From: an uncultured bacterium
GTDB taxonomy: Bacteria; Cyanobacteriota; Vampirovibrionia; Gastranaerophilales; Gastranaerophilaceae
Direction of reading: 5' to 3'
DNA: 64,000 nt
Assembly: GCA_902475545.1 (NCBI GenBank)
Contig: CABRZP010000003.1
Location: 95,433 to 159,432 of the forward strand
Below are positions 31,328 to 40,133 of the stretch, piece by piece. The translations under genes were made by a program, and so were the position numbers. Below the pieces are notes generated by a model, which saw only the letters and a program-made list of their open reading frames with translations, did no database searches and was not told the DNA's origin. The stretch's first letter is position 1. The number at the start of each line of letters is the position of its first letter.

Positions 31328-32041
31328 TTAAAAACGATTTACAATATCTAGATATTTAAAATCAAGATTACCGCCGCAACGACCAATACCATCTTGGGTT
31401 ACATCTATGGAATATGCACCCAATTCTGCAGCCTTCAAGCTGTTTTGTAATGCAAATCCGGAATTATTATGACCATGAAAGCTTATTTTTTCAAATCCTA
31501 ATATTTTTAATTTATTGAAATATTTTTCAGTTTCATCAGGAGTAATTGTTCCGTAACTATCTGCAAAATATAAACTTTCAAGGATACTTTTTTTATCCCA
31601 GCTATACAAATTTATATAACCATCTGCACCTACATTGGAAATGTCCATTAATTGTACAAAAACTTTATAATTTCGTTCATATAAGAATTCAGCGATATTA
31701 AGAGTATCTTGAATTCTGTCAGGATGACAAGCAACACGAACAAAGTCAATAAAATCATTATTTACTCCAGAAAAATCTTTTTCTGAAAATCTCTTTGTAT
31801 CAACCATAACTCCAAGTTGCAACTGTCCTTTAGCTCGGTAAAAAGTTTCTAACATTTCCGGCGTACAATTGTAAAAACGTCCTTTATTATCAGTATCATA
31901 ATGATTTCTATAACCAATTTCATAATAACTCACGTTATAATTATTTAGTTTTTCCATTAGAGAGAGGACAAATTTATCATCAAATTCCCAGTTAGTAGTA
32001 TGTCCGCCATCTCTGGTTGTACAATCTAAAATTTTTACCAT
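31328..32041 (-). CDS. DRE-TIM metallolyase / HMGL-like aldolase
   Basis: This encodes 237 residues. The start MVKILDCTTRDGGHTTNW contains the D-x-T-x-R-D-G metal/substrate motif of the HMG-CoA lyase-like superfamily (isopropylmalate synthase, 4-hydroxy-2-oxovalerate aldolase). 'F-H-G-H-N-N-S-G' supplies the metal-binding histidines and 'D-G-I-G-R-C-G-G-N' the C-terminal barrel loop. It is short for the family (usually 280-350 or more) and lacks any regulatory C-terminal domain. It is next to surface-glycan genes, so a role in making an unusual sugar or acyl substituent is possible. The substrate is not deducible. It is convergent with the GT6 gene. Confidence 0.78.
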   Translation of the reverse strand: MVKILDCTTRDGGHTTNWEFDDKFVLSLMEKLNNYNVSYYEIGYRNHYDTDNKGRFYNCTPEMLETFYRAKGQLQLGVMVDTKRFSEKDFSGVNNDFIDFVRVACHPDRIQDTLNIAEFLYERNYKVFVQLMDISNVGADGYINLYSWDKKSILESLYFADSYGTITPDETEKYFNKLKILGFEKISFHGHNNSGFALQNSLKAAELGAYSIDVTQDGIGRCGGNLDFKYLDIVNRF

Positions 32042-32153
32042 AGCTGTATTTTATCATAAATTATTAAATCTTTTTACTAAATGATGTACCTGATTGGATA
32101 ATTTATTTTGATTTTTTGAAAGATAACATGAATTTAGTTGAGAGGAGTATTTT

Positions 32154-33011
32154 ATGAAAACTAATATTTATCAATCACAAGTTGTTAATATGCAATCACT
32201 TAATAATTTATTTATAGAATTGACTGCGAAATCATGTAATCAACATTGCAAACATTGTTATATAGATTTTCCACAATATAGCAAAGTTAATGATTACATT
32301 AGCACAGATACTGTAAAAAAAGCTTTAGATGATACAATAAATGAAAACATTGAATGCATATATCTTACCGGAGCAGAACCAATGACTCATCCTGATTTTA
32401 ACACAATTTTAAGATTATGCTTAAAACGTTCTAATGTCTGTATTTGCACTAATGGCTCATTCATCAATGAAAAAAAAGCACGATTTTTAAAAAAAGTTGA
32501 GGATGAATCATCAAATGAAATTATTTTTAAACTTAGCTTAGATCATTATGAAGAGATAAAAAACGATGATATAAGATACCGAGGAGCATTCAGACAAGCC
32601 GTATTCGCAATTAAACATTTGTGCAAATACAGCTTTAATCCAATCATTACTGTTACAAACTACTATAATTTATCAGAACAGGACATTTTTGAAGGTTTCG
32701 GTGTACTTTTTAAAAATATGAAATTAGACTTAGACAGTTCAAATATCCAAATTAACCGCTGGCACGATAAAAACTCACAGATTGACGAAAATTTATCTGA
32801 GAAATGGGAAAGTTTAGATTGTGAAAATGGTAGAATTTTAACAGCTACAGGAGTTTATACCTGCCCGTTTTTAGCAAATGATTATCGAGGACGTTGCGGC
32901 AGCAGTTTTGAAGATTATACAAAAAGAAGTTCGTTAGAAACGAACTTCTGTAATACCTGTATTAAATCTAAAAAACAATTATTCGGAATAGATTTTTCAA
33001 AATTTGAATAA
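32154..33011 (+). CDS. Radical SAM protein with cysteine-rich C-terminus
   Basis: This encodes 285 residues. The cluster motif C-N-Q-H-C-K-H-C (Cys28, 32, 35) binds the SAM [4Fe-4S] cluster. 'Y-L-T-G-A-E-P-M-T-H-P-D-F' is the GGE-like SAM-contact strand, here T-G-A-E-P. The C-terminal part holds 'Y-T-C-P-F-L-A-N-D-Y-R-G-R-C-G' and 'C-N-T-C', a SPASM-like auxiliary-cluster region. Such proteins modify peptides or small molecules. No precursor peptide gene is visible in the adjacent bases. A GAGAGGAG site precedes the ATG. It is convergent with the pil genes. Confidence 0.85.
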   Translation: MKTNIYQSQVVNMQSLNNLFIELTAKSCNQHCKHCYIDFPQYSKVNDYISTDTVKKALDDTINENIECIYLTGAEPMTHPDFNTILRLCLKRSNVCICTNGSFINEKKARFLKKVEDESSNEIIFKLSLDHYEEIKNDDIRYRGAFRQAVFAIKHLCKYSFNPIITVTNYYNLSEQDIFEGFGVLFKNMKLDLDSSNIQINRWHDKNSQIDENLSEKWESLDCENGRILTATGVYTCPFLANDYRGRCGSSFEDYTKRSSLETNFCNTCIKSKKQLFGIDFSKFE

Positions 33012-33017
33012 AATATA

Positions 33018-33599
33018 TTATTTTTTAGAATATAATTTTACTTTAAAATTGATTAGCAAAATCTTTTTATTCTTTTTATAAGGGACAATTTCAACAGATT
33101 GAAGATCCAAAAAATGCTCATGTTTATACATTTCTTTTAAGAAATTATCATAACTGGCATAATCACCAATCATTTCCATGTTCAGGCGTGCTACATTATA
33201 TTTATCTTTAGCTCCCTGAACAAAATTGTCATCTTGCGGATCATAATCATATTTGATTGATCTAACTTTAATTTTATTAGCCCTTACAAGCTGAAGAACT
33301 TCCGCAAATTCACCTGCAATAACAGCTTCAGTATCCATTCCGGCTTCAATTGGCTTGTAGAACGGTTTACCCGCATTTGCATTTTCTTGAGATTCTTGTT
33401 CCTGTTCTTTCTTTTTTAATTCTTCTAATCTTGCTTGTTTTTCTTGTAATGTAGTTGTTTTATTAACAATCTCTTGTTTTGTTGCCATAATTGTTTGGAC
33501 ATTTGTAAAAATTTGAGGTGCTAAATAACAAACTCCAACAATAGTAAGAACTAACAACATTATAGGTACTAAAAAAGCTTTTAATTTTTCATTATCCAT
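33018..33599 (-). CDS. pilO: PilO-like type IV pilus assembly protein
   Basis: This encodes 193 residues. A short cytoplasmic start is followed by a membrane helix (about 8-28) and a coiled coil ('L-Q-E-K-Q-A-R-L-E-E-L-K-K-K-E'). A C-terminal ferredoxin-like domain follows, whose 'Y-A-S-Y-D-N-F-L-K-E-M' and 'L-D-L-Q-S-V-E-I-V' strands match the PilO core. It pairs with PilN in the inner-membrane alignment complex of type IV pili. It follows the fused PilM-PilN gene by 19 bases, the normal M-N-O order. PilP and PilQ are not in the window. Confidence 0.8.
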   Translation of the reverse strand: MDNEKLKAFLVPIMLLVLTIVGVCYLAPQIFTNVQTIMATKQEIVNKTTTLQEKQARLEELKKKEQEQESQENANAGKPFYKPIEAGMDTEAVIAGEFAEVLQLVRANKIKVRSIKYDYDPQDDNFVQGAKDKYNVARLNMEMIGDYASYDNFLKEMYKHEHFLDLQSVEIVPYKKNKKILLINFKVKLYSKK

Positions 33600-33618
33600 G
33601 TATTATAATTCCTTATAA

Positions 33619-35322
33619 TTAATTTCCGTTAGCAGGGGCTTCCCCTTGATTTTGTTGTGCATTCGGATCTTGTTGTTGACCCTGCTGCTGATTATTGTTA
33701 TTATTTGCATCTTTAGGTGCAAATAATTTATCCATAAATGATTTCAATTGAGAATCATCCATATTAGTTATTTCAAATACATACGGAGCATCATCAACAG
33801 TTGATATTGTACTTGTAACAATTTTATCCAATGATCCGCTCTTTAAATCCAGTTTACTAATACGAAGTTTTGATTCAACAAGAGAATCTTTCAAATTCTT
33901 GAAGAACACATAAACATCTTCCACAGAATCTGCACAGCCTTTGATATCAATCATTCCATCTTCACCTGTCATAAAATATGTAAGATAAAGACTTTTTGGT
34001 ACTGATTCACCAAGTGCAGCGTATGCCATAATTTTAATTCGATTATTTTTCAAAACTCTTTCGATTTCTGCAATCGGATCAAAATCACTTCCACCTTGAT
34101 TTTCCATTGCTTTAATTTGTTCATCAATACTTGTAATTTGTGCGTCCAAATTAGCACTTTCTTCTTGAACTTTAAGACACATATTATTTGCCATAAAATG
34201 TCCTACACCAACAGGTCCAAGAATTAAAGCGAGAATAATACCGGCAATAACTGATGCTTTTTGAGGTGTAAGTTGTATAGTTTTACCATTTCCGATTGGA
34301 ATATCTATAACTTCTACATGGGCAGCTTTTTGTCCTGTAGCAGCTAAAAAGTCTACGACAATCGGGAACGCCGTATCCGGAGCAATAAAACCAATTGTTG
34401 GCAATGAAACCTTGATTTGGTCTTCAGGAAGAATATTTAAACTCATCTCAACTAATGGTTCTTTTTTAAATTTATTATCTTCTACCGGAATTACAGTCCC
34501 GCTAAATTGAAGCCTGTTTCCAAGAATTTCTGCAGAAAGTAATTCAGTTTCAGAAATAACAACCAATGCTGAAGATGGAGTACTCATCAAAGCAATTTGT
34601 GCAGAGTTGCTTACAGAAGAATAAATTTCTTCACCTTCATAAGATTTTAATGGAAGAGGTTCTTCATAGTATTCAACAATTTTTTGTCCAACAAGTCCAT
34701 ACATTTGATAACCGGAACTGTTAACAATCATCAAACTCCAAGAACTACCTTCACCCATTACACTTGTCGCAATACCACCGGCATACAATGCTTTAAGTGA
34801 TGAAAACAGTGAACAGGTCACACCAACAAGAACGGCACCCATTCCTGTAAGGATATCTTTAATTTGATTTACTGCTTCCACCTGTAATGCGGTATAAAAA
34901 ACGCTTCTGGAATCTGTATTTGTAGATTGTAAATCATCAAACCAAAACGGTAACGGCTCTTTTCTCTTAAAAATATAAGAGGATTCCAATTCACCAATAA
35001 TAATATTAGAAATAGCAGATTCATCCAAAAGTAACGGAATACCTTCTTTATGCCCGAACCAAACTGTAGGTAAGTTCAAATGAACATTAGCCTTCTTTGG
35101 ATCAATATGTCTTTCTTTAAATAAATCTTCTACCGCAGCTTTAAACTGTTCGTAGTTAGCGATTTCTCTCTGTGCTTCATTATATTCTAAAGGGGTTTGA
35201 GCATAAGACTTAACATTACCTCTGGCATCTAGCAGCATTAACTCTAACCCGCTTGATTGCGTAACGGAAAGATATACTTCAACTCTTCCCCCCAGTCCCA
35301 AACTGTCTAAAAAACTTGCCAT
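33619..35322 (-). CDS. Fused PilM-PilN type IV pilus assembly protein
   Basis: This encodes 567 residues. Residues 1-345 look like an actin-like PilM/GspL cytoplasmic domain (a 'V-E-V-Y-L-S-V-T' first strand, a 'S-W-S-L-M-I-V-N-S-S' phosphate-loop-like strand). One membrane helix lies at about 360-382. Then come a coiled coil and a PilN-like periplasmic domain ('S-V-P-K-S-L-Y-L-T-Y-F', 'I-D-I-K-G-C-A-D-S-V-E-D-V-Y-V-F'). The tail is Gln/Asn/Pro-rich. In most bacteria PilM and PilN are separate and joined by PilN's N-terminal peptide; here they are one chain, as in GspL. Its own promoter lies near 35360. Confidence 0.75.
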   Translation of the reverse strand: MASFLDSLGLGGRVEVYLSVTQSSGLELMLLDARGNVKSYAQTPLEYNEAQREIANYEQFKAAVEDLFKERHIDPKKANVHLNLPTVWFGHKEGIPLLLDESAISNIIIGELESSYIFKRKEPLPFWFDDLQSTNTDSRSVFYTALQVEAVNQIKDILTGMGAVLVGVTCSLFSSLKALYAGGIATSVMGEGSSWSLMIVNSSGYQMYGLVGQKIVEYYEEPLPLKSYEGEEIYSSVSNSAQIALMSTPSSALVVISETELLSAEILGNRLQFSGTVIPVEDNKFKKEPLVEMSLNILPEDQIKVSLPTIGFIAPDTAFPIVVDFLAATGQKAAHVEVIDIPIGNGKTIQLTPQKASVIAGIILALILGPVGVGHFMANNMCLKVQEESANLDAQITSIDEQIKAMENQGGSDFDPIAEIERVLKNNRIKIMAYAALGESVPKSLYLTYFMTGEDGMIDIKGCADSVEDVYVFFKNLKDSLVESKLRISKLDLKSGSLDKIVTSTISTVDDAPYVFEITNMDDSQLKSFMDKLFAPKDANNNNNQQQGQQQDPNAQQNQGEAPANGN

Positions 35323-35359
35323 ATCTTCTTTCTTAATCTTTTTACTATTATCCTTTTTT

Positions 35360-35365
35360 ATTATA
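35360..35365 (-). promoter_or_regulatory. Putative -10 element of the pilMN-pilO operon
   Basis: On the minus strand TTG-TATAAT has its hexamer at 35360-35365, about 37 bases upstream of the ATG at 35322. No clear -35 box is visible. Confidence 0.45.
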
Positions 35366-35431
35366 CAATATATTTTATAAATAGAAAAATTTTAACATAA
35401 ATTTACACTAAACGGAGGAAAATCATTTAAA

Positions 35432-36340
35432 ATGGTAACAACTATAGAGAAAATAAAGAAACTAAAAAGAGAGAAAAATGCAGTAATTCTTGCACATTGC
35501 TATCAACCCGTAGAAATAGATTTAGTTGCAGATTACGTAGGAGATTCATTGTATCTAAGTCAGGTTGCAGCAAAAACAGATGCAGATATAATTATATTTG
35601 CAGGTGTATATTTTATGGCTCAAACTGCAAAGTTGTTATCACCGGAGAAAAAAGTCTTATTACCGCAGATTGAAGCAGGATGCAGAATGGCGGATATGAT
35701 AAGCCTTAATCAGTTAAAAGAATTTAAAGCTAAATACCCTAATATTCCTGTAGTTTGCTATGTAAATTCAACCGCTGAAGTAAAATCTGAATGCGACATG
35801 TGCTGTACAAGTTCAAATGCAGTAAAAGTTGTAAAAAGCATGAATGAAGAAAAAATTCTTTTTGCTCCTGATACATATTTAGGTAAATGGGTTGAAAAAC
35901 AACTCGGGAATGTGGAAGTAATAACCTATCCGGGATTTTGTCCGACACATTTACGTATTAGACCTGAAGACATTGAAAAAGCCAGACAAGAACACCCTAA
36001 TGCACTAGTTCTTGCACATCCGGAATGTCATACTTCGGTTTCTGATATAGCTGATTATGTAGGCAGTACAACAGGTATTATGAAATTCGCAAACGAAAGC
36101 AATAACAAATCTTTCATTATTGCAACTGAGTCAGGTGTTATTGACAGATTAAGACGTGATTATCCGGAAAAAGAATTTATTCCTGTAAAATCAAACATCG
36201 TTTGTCCAAATATGAAAATGACTTCCCTTGAAGATATTTTAAATGTTTTAGAAAATGAAAGTAACGAAATATTTGTAGATGAACAAATCGCTCAAAAAGC
36301 TGTTAAATGTATCGACAGAATGCTGGAGGTTTCAAAATAA
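35432..36340 (+). CDS. nadA: Quinolinate synthase
   Basis: This encodes 302 residues, the usual length for compact NadA. It condenses iminoaspartate with dihydroxyacetone phosphate to quinolinate in NAD synthesis, using a [4Fe-4S] cluster. The three cluster cysteines are in 'E-A-G-C-R-M-A-D', 'G-F-C-P-T-H' and 'N-I-V-C-P-N-M-K'; extra cysteines occur in 'C-D-M-C-C-T-S-S-N-A'. 'H-C-Y-Q-P', 'D-Y-V-G-D-S-L' and 'H-P-E-C' are family substrate motifs. A CGGAGG site precedes the ATG. nadB and nadC are not nearby. The rlmB start lies just after its stop. Confidence 0.95.
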   Translation: MVTTIEKIKKLKREKNAVILAHCYQPVEIDLVADYVGDSLYLSQVAAKTDADIIIFAGVYFMAQTAKLLSPEKKVLLPQIEAGCRMADMISLNQLKEFKAKYPNIPVVCYVNSTAEVKSECDMCCTSSNAVKVVKSMNEEKILFAPDTYLGKWVEKQLGNVEVITYPGFCPTHLRIRPEDIEKARQEHPNALVLAHPECHTSVSDIADYVGSTTGIMKFANESNNKSFIIATESGVIDRLRRDYPEKEFIPVKSNIVCPNMKMTSLEDILNVLENESNEIFVDEQIAQKAVKCIDRMLEVSK

Positions 36341-36342
36341 TT

Positions 36343-37143
36343 ATGGAAAATTCCAAGGGTAAAAATCATAAAACAAATACATCGAACTCTGCTCCTATCG
36401 GAGAAGATATAATTTTTGGCAAAAACTCTGTTATGGAAGCACTTATTACAGGCAACAGAGAAATAAATAAAATTTTGATATCAAAAAATATTCATACTGA
36501 TGTTAAAATTAATAAAATTAAAGAACTAGCCCAACAGCAAGGCATTGTTTTTCAGTTTGTTGCCAGAGAAAAGTTTCAAGCTTATGCAGAATTTAACCAT
36601 CAGGGAATTATTGCCCAAATTTCACCAATTAAATACTTAGACTTAGATGAATTTATAGAAAATAATACAGCTTCAAATTCATCACTTGTTATTTTAGACG
36701 GTGTCGAAGATTCACATAACCTCGGTGCAATCATAAGAACTTGCGTTTGTGCAGGAGTTGACGGCATAATTATCCCGTCAAGACGAAATGTACAGGTAAA
36801 TTCAATCGTAGAAAAAACCAGTGCAGGTGCAATAAATCATATTCCGATTATAAAAGTCAATAGCCTTGTTAATGCGGTACAAAAATTAAAAGATAACAAC
36901 TGGTGGGTAATTGCCACAGATGCTTCAGCAAAAGATAATTATTATGATGTTAAATATGACGATATGAACTTTGCAATAATTATGGGGGCAGAGCATGCAG
37001 GAGTTTCAAAATCTTTATTAAAAGCATCAGATTTTGTTGTAAAAATCCCTATGCAAAACAGTTTTAATTCCTTAAATGTATCAAATGCATTAAGTGCAAT
37101 TATTTTTGAAGCATTAAGACAAAAACTTATTAAAAATAAATAG
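36343..37143 (+). CDS. rlmB: 23S rRNA 2'-O-ribose methyltransferase, SpoU/TrmH family (RlmB-like)
   Basis: This encodes 266 residues from the ATG at 36343; GGAGG inside the end of nadA (36325-36329) is 13 bases upstream. The N-terminal substrate-binding domain is 'I-I-F-G-K-N-S-V-M-E-A-L'. The SPOUT catalytic domain has motif 1 'L-D-G-V-E-D-S-H-N-L-G-A-I-I-R-T', motif 2 'I-I-M-G-A-E-H-A-G-V' and motif 3 'I-P-M-Q-N-S-F-N-S-L-N-V-S-N-A', which form the SAM-binding knot. It methylates a guanosine ribose, probably in 23S rRNA. An Asn/Ser/Lys-rich 20-residue lead is specific to this protein. Confidence 0.92.
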   Translation: MENSKGKNHKTNTSNSAPIGEDIIFGKNSVMEALITGNREINKILISKNIHTDVKINKIKELAQQQGIVFQFVAREKFQAYAEFNHQGIIAQISPIKYLDLDEFIENNTASNSSLVILDGVEDSHNLGAIIRTCVCAGVDGIIIPSRRNVQVNSIVEKTSAGAINHIPIIKVNSLVNAVQKLKDNNWWVIATDASAKDNYYDVKYDDMNFAIIMGAEHAGVSKSLLKASDFVVKIPMQNSFNSLNVSNALSAIIFEALRQKLIKNK

Positions 37144-37207
37144 TGCAGCTGTATGACCTCAAATTATTTTCTTAGTTATATTATAAGTATAAGATTGGAG
37201 AAATATT

Positions 37208-38230
37208 GTGGTTAAAGAATTTGAACATCTGGGTATAATGATAGACGACATTTCTGACGAAAATGTCGACTTTAAAAAGTTGCAAGAACTTGAACCTGAC
37301 AATGATGAACAGGATGGAGAAGATGTTTTAAAATCTGTAGAAGATCCAAAAGTTCAAGAAAGTTTGTTATCTGTAAATTCCGATGACAGTGTAAAAATAT
37401 ATTTAAGACAAATTGGTAAAATCCCGCTGCTTAGTCAAGAAGAAGAATTAGATTTAGCCAGAAAAATTCAAGAAGAGCATGATACTTTTTCAAAAGATTT
37501 ACTGGTAAATGCAAATTTACGTTTAGTTGTAAGTATTGCAAAAAAATATATAGGCCGCGGCTTGTCATTTCTGGATTTAATACAAGAAGGAAATGTTGGT
37601 CTTATCAAAGCTGCAAACAGATTTGATTATAAAAAAGGCTACAAATTTTCAACTTACGCAACTTGGTGGATTCAACAATCTATAACCAGAGCAATTGCAG
37701 ATAAGGCAAGAATAATAAGATTACCTATTCATATGATTGATTCTATAGGTAAAATCAGAAGAACAACACTTGAATTAACAACAGAACTTGGCAGAACACC
37801 TACAAAACAAGAAATTGCGTATAGATTAGGATATTCCGTATCTAAACTGACTGCAATAATCAAATCCGCTCAATCTACTGTTAGTATGGATACTCCTGCA
37901 ACTTCAGATGACGATTCTTCAAAAATTGCAGATTTTATTGTTGATAATTCAACAATTACTCCTGATGGCAAAGTTTCTCAAGATAATTTATTGGAAGATA
38001 CCAGAAAAATTCTAAATCAGCTTAGCCAAAAAGAACGCGACGTTTTAATTTTACGTTACGGGCTGGACAACAGCGGAATGAAGAAAACTCTGGATGAAAT
38101 CGGTTCTCAATACGGAGTATCGAGAGAAAGAATTCGTCAGATTGAAACCCGTGCAATTTCAAAACTAAAAAAATTATGTAAAGATAAAAAATTACATGAT
38201 GGTTTAGTTAACTATTTTGGCGGAGTATAA
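37208..38230 (+). CDS. RpoD/SigA-type RNA polymerase sigma factor
   Basis: This encodes 340 residues from a GTG at 37208 with GGAG at 37197-37200. Region 1.2 begins 'D-S-V-K-I-Y-L-R-Q-I-G'. Region 2 has the near-invariant 'G-L-S-F-L-D-L-I-Q-E-G-N-V-G-L' and 'Y-K-F-S-T-Y-A-T-W-W-I-Q-Q-S-I', and region 4 ends in 'G-V-S-R-E-R-I-R-Q-I-E'. The first 65 residues are a short acidic region 1.1. It is slightly short for a housekeeping factor (usually 360 or more), so it is either the primary sigma of this lineage or a group 2 relative. The TTGACA/TATAAT-like boxes noted in the window are of the type this class reads. Confidence 0.93.
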   Translation: MVKEFEHLGIMIDDISDENVDFKKLQELEPDNDEQDGEDVLKSVEDPKVQESLLSVNSDDSVKIYLRQIGKIPLLSQEEELDLARKIQEEHDTFSKDLLVNANLRLVVSIAKKYIGRGLSFLDLIQEGNVGLIKAANRFDYKKGYKFSTYATWWIQQSITRAIADKARIIRLPIHMIDSIGKIRRTTLELTTELGRTPTKQEIAYRLGYSVSKLTAIIKSAQSTVSMDTPATSDDDSSKIADFIVDNSTITPDGKVSQDNLLEDTRKILNQLSQKERDVLILRYGLDNSGMKKTLDEIGSQYGVSRERIRQIETRAISKLKKLCKDKKLHDGLVNYFGGV

Positions 38231-38259
38231 TTAAATTTATATATTCTAAAATGTCAGAA

Positions 38260-39549
38260 CTAGTCTTTTGTTGTCGGTAACTTAACACAGAATTCTGTTC
38301 TGACATTTTCTTCACTTGTTACCGTAATCTCTCCACCATGTGCCTGTGCAATTTGCTGAGAAAGATATAACCCTAAACCTGTACCGACTTTTCTCAATTT
38401 CTTTGCAACGGAATAATATTTATTAAAAACCATTTTTATTTCATTTTTGCTTATGCCCTGACCAAAATCTACAACTGAGATTGTTATAAATTCAGGAATC
38501 TCGCCAATTGATACTTCAATATCTTTTTTGCTGTTACTATGATCTATTGCATTCGAAATTAAGTTTTTAATTACTCGCTGTAATTGAATAGGATCTGCAA
38601 AAATAACAGGATTATTTTTAGATGGGATGAACTTTATTCCCATTCTGGTATCTTTCGCAATTGTTTGCATTTCATCTGCAATTTCTTTGATAAATGGATT
38701 TAAAACAATATCTTCTTTTACAAGTTTTATACCTTTTTCATGAATTTTATAAGTTTCTAAAAGAATTTGTACCAAATCGAGAAGTTCTTTATTCGAATCT
38801 TTCATACTATTCAACGCAAACTCTTGCTTATCCGATATTGAACCAAATTTTTCCGCCAAGAATAAATCAATCATATTTGCAGCGGCAATAATCGGTACTT
38901 TCAAATCATGCGTTAAAGTGGCAACAAAATCTTCCTTTAATGTTTCTATTTCTTTTTCTGTAGTTATATCTTTTATAATTAGAACATACCTTTTCTTTTC
39001 CATGGAAGAAAGCGGCTGGGAATTAATAATGAAATTGTTAGTCGGAGTATGTTTTATAAAGACTTCGACATTATTCAATTGTTCAACATCTTTTTCATCA
39101 TCTGCCGGTTGGATAAATTCAAAAACATTTTTCCCGACGATATCTTTCCCTTTCACTCCAAACCATTTTAAAATTTTAGGAGTTGCTCTTAGAATTTCAA
39201 ATTTTTCATTGATAATTAAAATACCATCAGACAATGAATTAATTACAGATTCCAAAAGTTTATTCTGCCTCATTAATTCAGCCTGATATTCAATAATCAT
39301 TTTTTCTCTGTCATTAAGAGTTTCAACCATTCTGTTAATACTGTCAGTAACGTTTTGATATGTAGGATGTTCAATTTTTTCAATTTTTGTCGATAAGTTT
39401 CCATAGCGGATAGAATCAACAGTTGTTGTAACCTTGCCAAGATAGTCATTGATTTTAGACCAACGTTTATTTGTCTTTCTGGTTATGAAAAACAAACAGA
39501 TAAATACAATAATTACACAGATATTAATTATATAAAAATATGAAAACAT
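38260..39549 (-). CDS. Sensor histidine kinase with PAS domain
   Basis: This encodes 429 residues. One N-terminal membrane helix (about 5-23) is followed by a HAMP-like linker (about 40-85). A PAS domain follows (about 95-200, 'S-D-G-I-L-I-I-N-E-K-F-E-I'), then HisKA with the phospho-acceptor in 'A-T-L-T-H-D-L-K-V-P-I'. The HATPase has the N box 'L-I-S-N-A-I-D-H-S', G1 'D-F-G-Q-G-I' and G2 'G-T-G-L-G-L-Y-L-S'. It lacks a periplasmic sensor, so it probably senses through PAS or the membrane. No response-regulator gene lies beside it, so it is an orphan kinase here. Confidence 0.92.
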   Translation of the reverse strand: MFSYFYIINICVIIVFICLFFITRKTNKRWSKINDYLGKVTTTVDSIRYGNLSTKIEKIEHPTYQNVTDSINRMVETLNDREKMIIEYQAELMRQNKLLESVINSLSDGILIINEKFEILRATPKILKWFGVKGKDIVGKNVFEFIQPADDEKDVEQLNNVEVFIKHTPTNNFIINSQPLSSMEKKRYVLIIKDITTEKEIETLKEDFVATLTHDLKVPIIAAANMIDLFLAEKFGSISDKQEFALNSMKDSNKELLDLVQILLETYKIHEKGIKLVKEDIVLNPFIKEIADEMQTIAKDTRMGIKFIPSKNNPVIFADPIQLQRVIKNLISNAIDHSNSKKDIEVSIGEIPEFITISVVDFGQGISKNEIKMVFNKYYSVAKKLRKVGTGLGLYLSQQIAQAHGGEITVTSEENVRTEFCVKLPTTKD

Positions 39550-39593
39550 TTATTACTTTTTTACTCTCACTCACTTAAAATTTATGACTTATA

Positions 39594-39602
39594 TGTTATA
39601 AT
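39594..39602 (+). promoter_or_regulatory. Extended -10 promoter of the KdsC-like operon
   Basis: TGTTATAAT (39594-39602), 48 bases before the ATG, lies in the 13-mer ATATGTTATAATT that is identical to 6041-6053. Confidence 0.55.
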
Positions 39603-39650
39603 TATATCAAATAGTTTGAAGTTTGTTAAGGGTTCAGGTAAGAAATTAAA

Positions 39651-40133
39651 ATGTCGAAAATAAAACTGCCTAAATCAATAAAAATGATTATCACAGATTT
39701 TGATGGAATTGTAACTGATAATTGCGTATATATTAATGAAGATTTTACAATGTCAAGAAAACTTAATTTTAAAGATGTTATGGGATTTTCACTATTAAAA
39801 AAGAACGGTTATGATATTGCAATAATATCAGGCGAAAGAAATTCGGCTATTGAAACAATGGCTAACAAATTTCAAATATCAGAAATACATCAGGGAATAA
39901 GAATCAAGATTGATGTTTTAAAAACTATTGTTGAGAAATACAATTTATCACAAGATGAATATGCTTATTTGGGCGATGATGTGAATGATTTAGATTGTTT
40001 AAATTTTGCAAAATACAAAATTACCGTTCCTCATGCTGTTGATAAAGTAAAATCGGTAAAAGATATTCAGATAACTTCAAATCAAGCAGGTAACGGTGCA
40101 TTTAGAGAGGTAGTTGATTGTTTAGTTGGGTAG
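39651..40133 (+). CDS. KdsC-like HAD phosphatase
   Basis: This encodes 160 residues, the compact C0-type HAD size. Motif I is 'I-I-T-D-F-D-G-I-V-T-D' (nucleophile Asp16, Asp18), motif II lies in 'I-A-I-I-S-G-E-R-N', and motif IV is 'Y-L-G-D-D-V-N-D-L-D-C'. These fit KDO-8-phosphate phosphatase and related nonulosonate-phosphate phosphatases that work as tetramers without a cap. The product could feed lipopolysaccharide or capsule. The TPR gene overlaps its last 16 bases. No kdsA or kdsB is nearby, so the exact substrate is not certain. Confidence 0.85.
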   Translation: MSKIKLPKSIKMIITDFDGIVTDNCVYINEDFTMSRKLNFKDVMGFSLLKKNGYDIAIISGERNSAIETMANKFQISEIHQGIRIKIDVLKTIVEKYNLSQDEYAYLGDDVNDLDCLNFAKYKITVPHAVDKVKSVKDIQITSNQAGNGAFREVVDCLVG

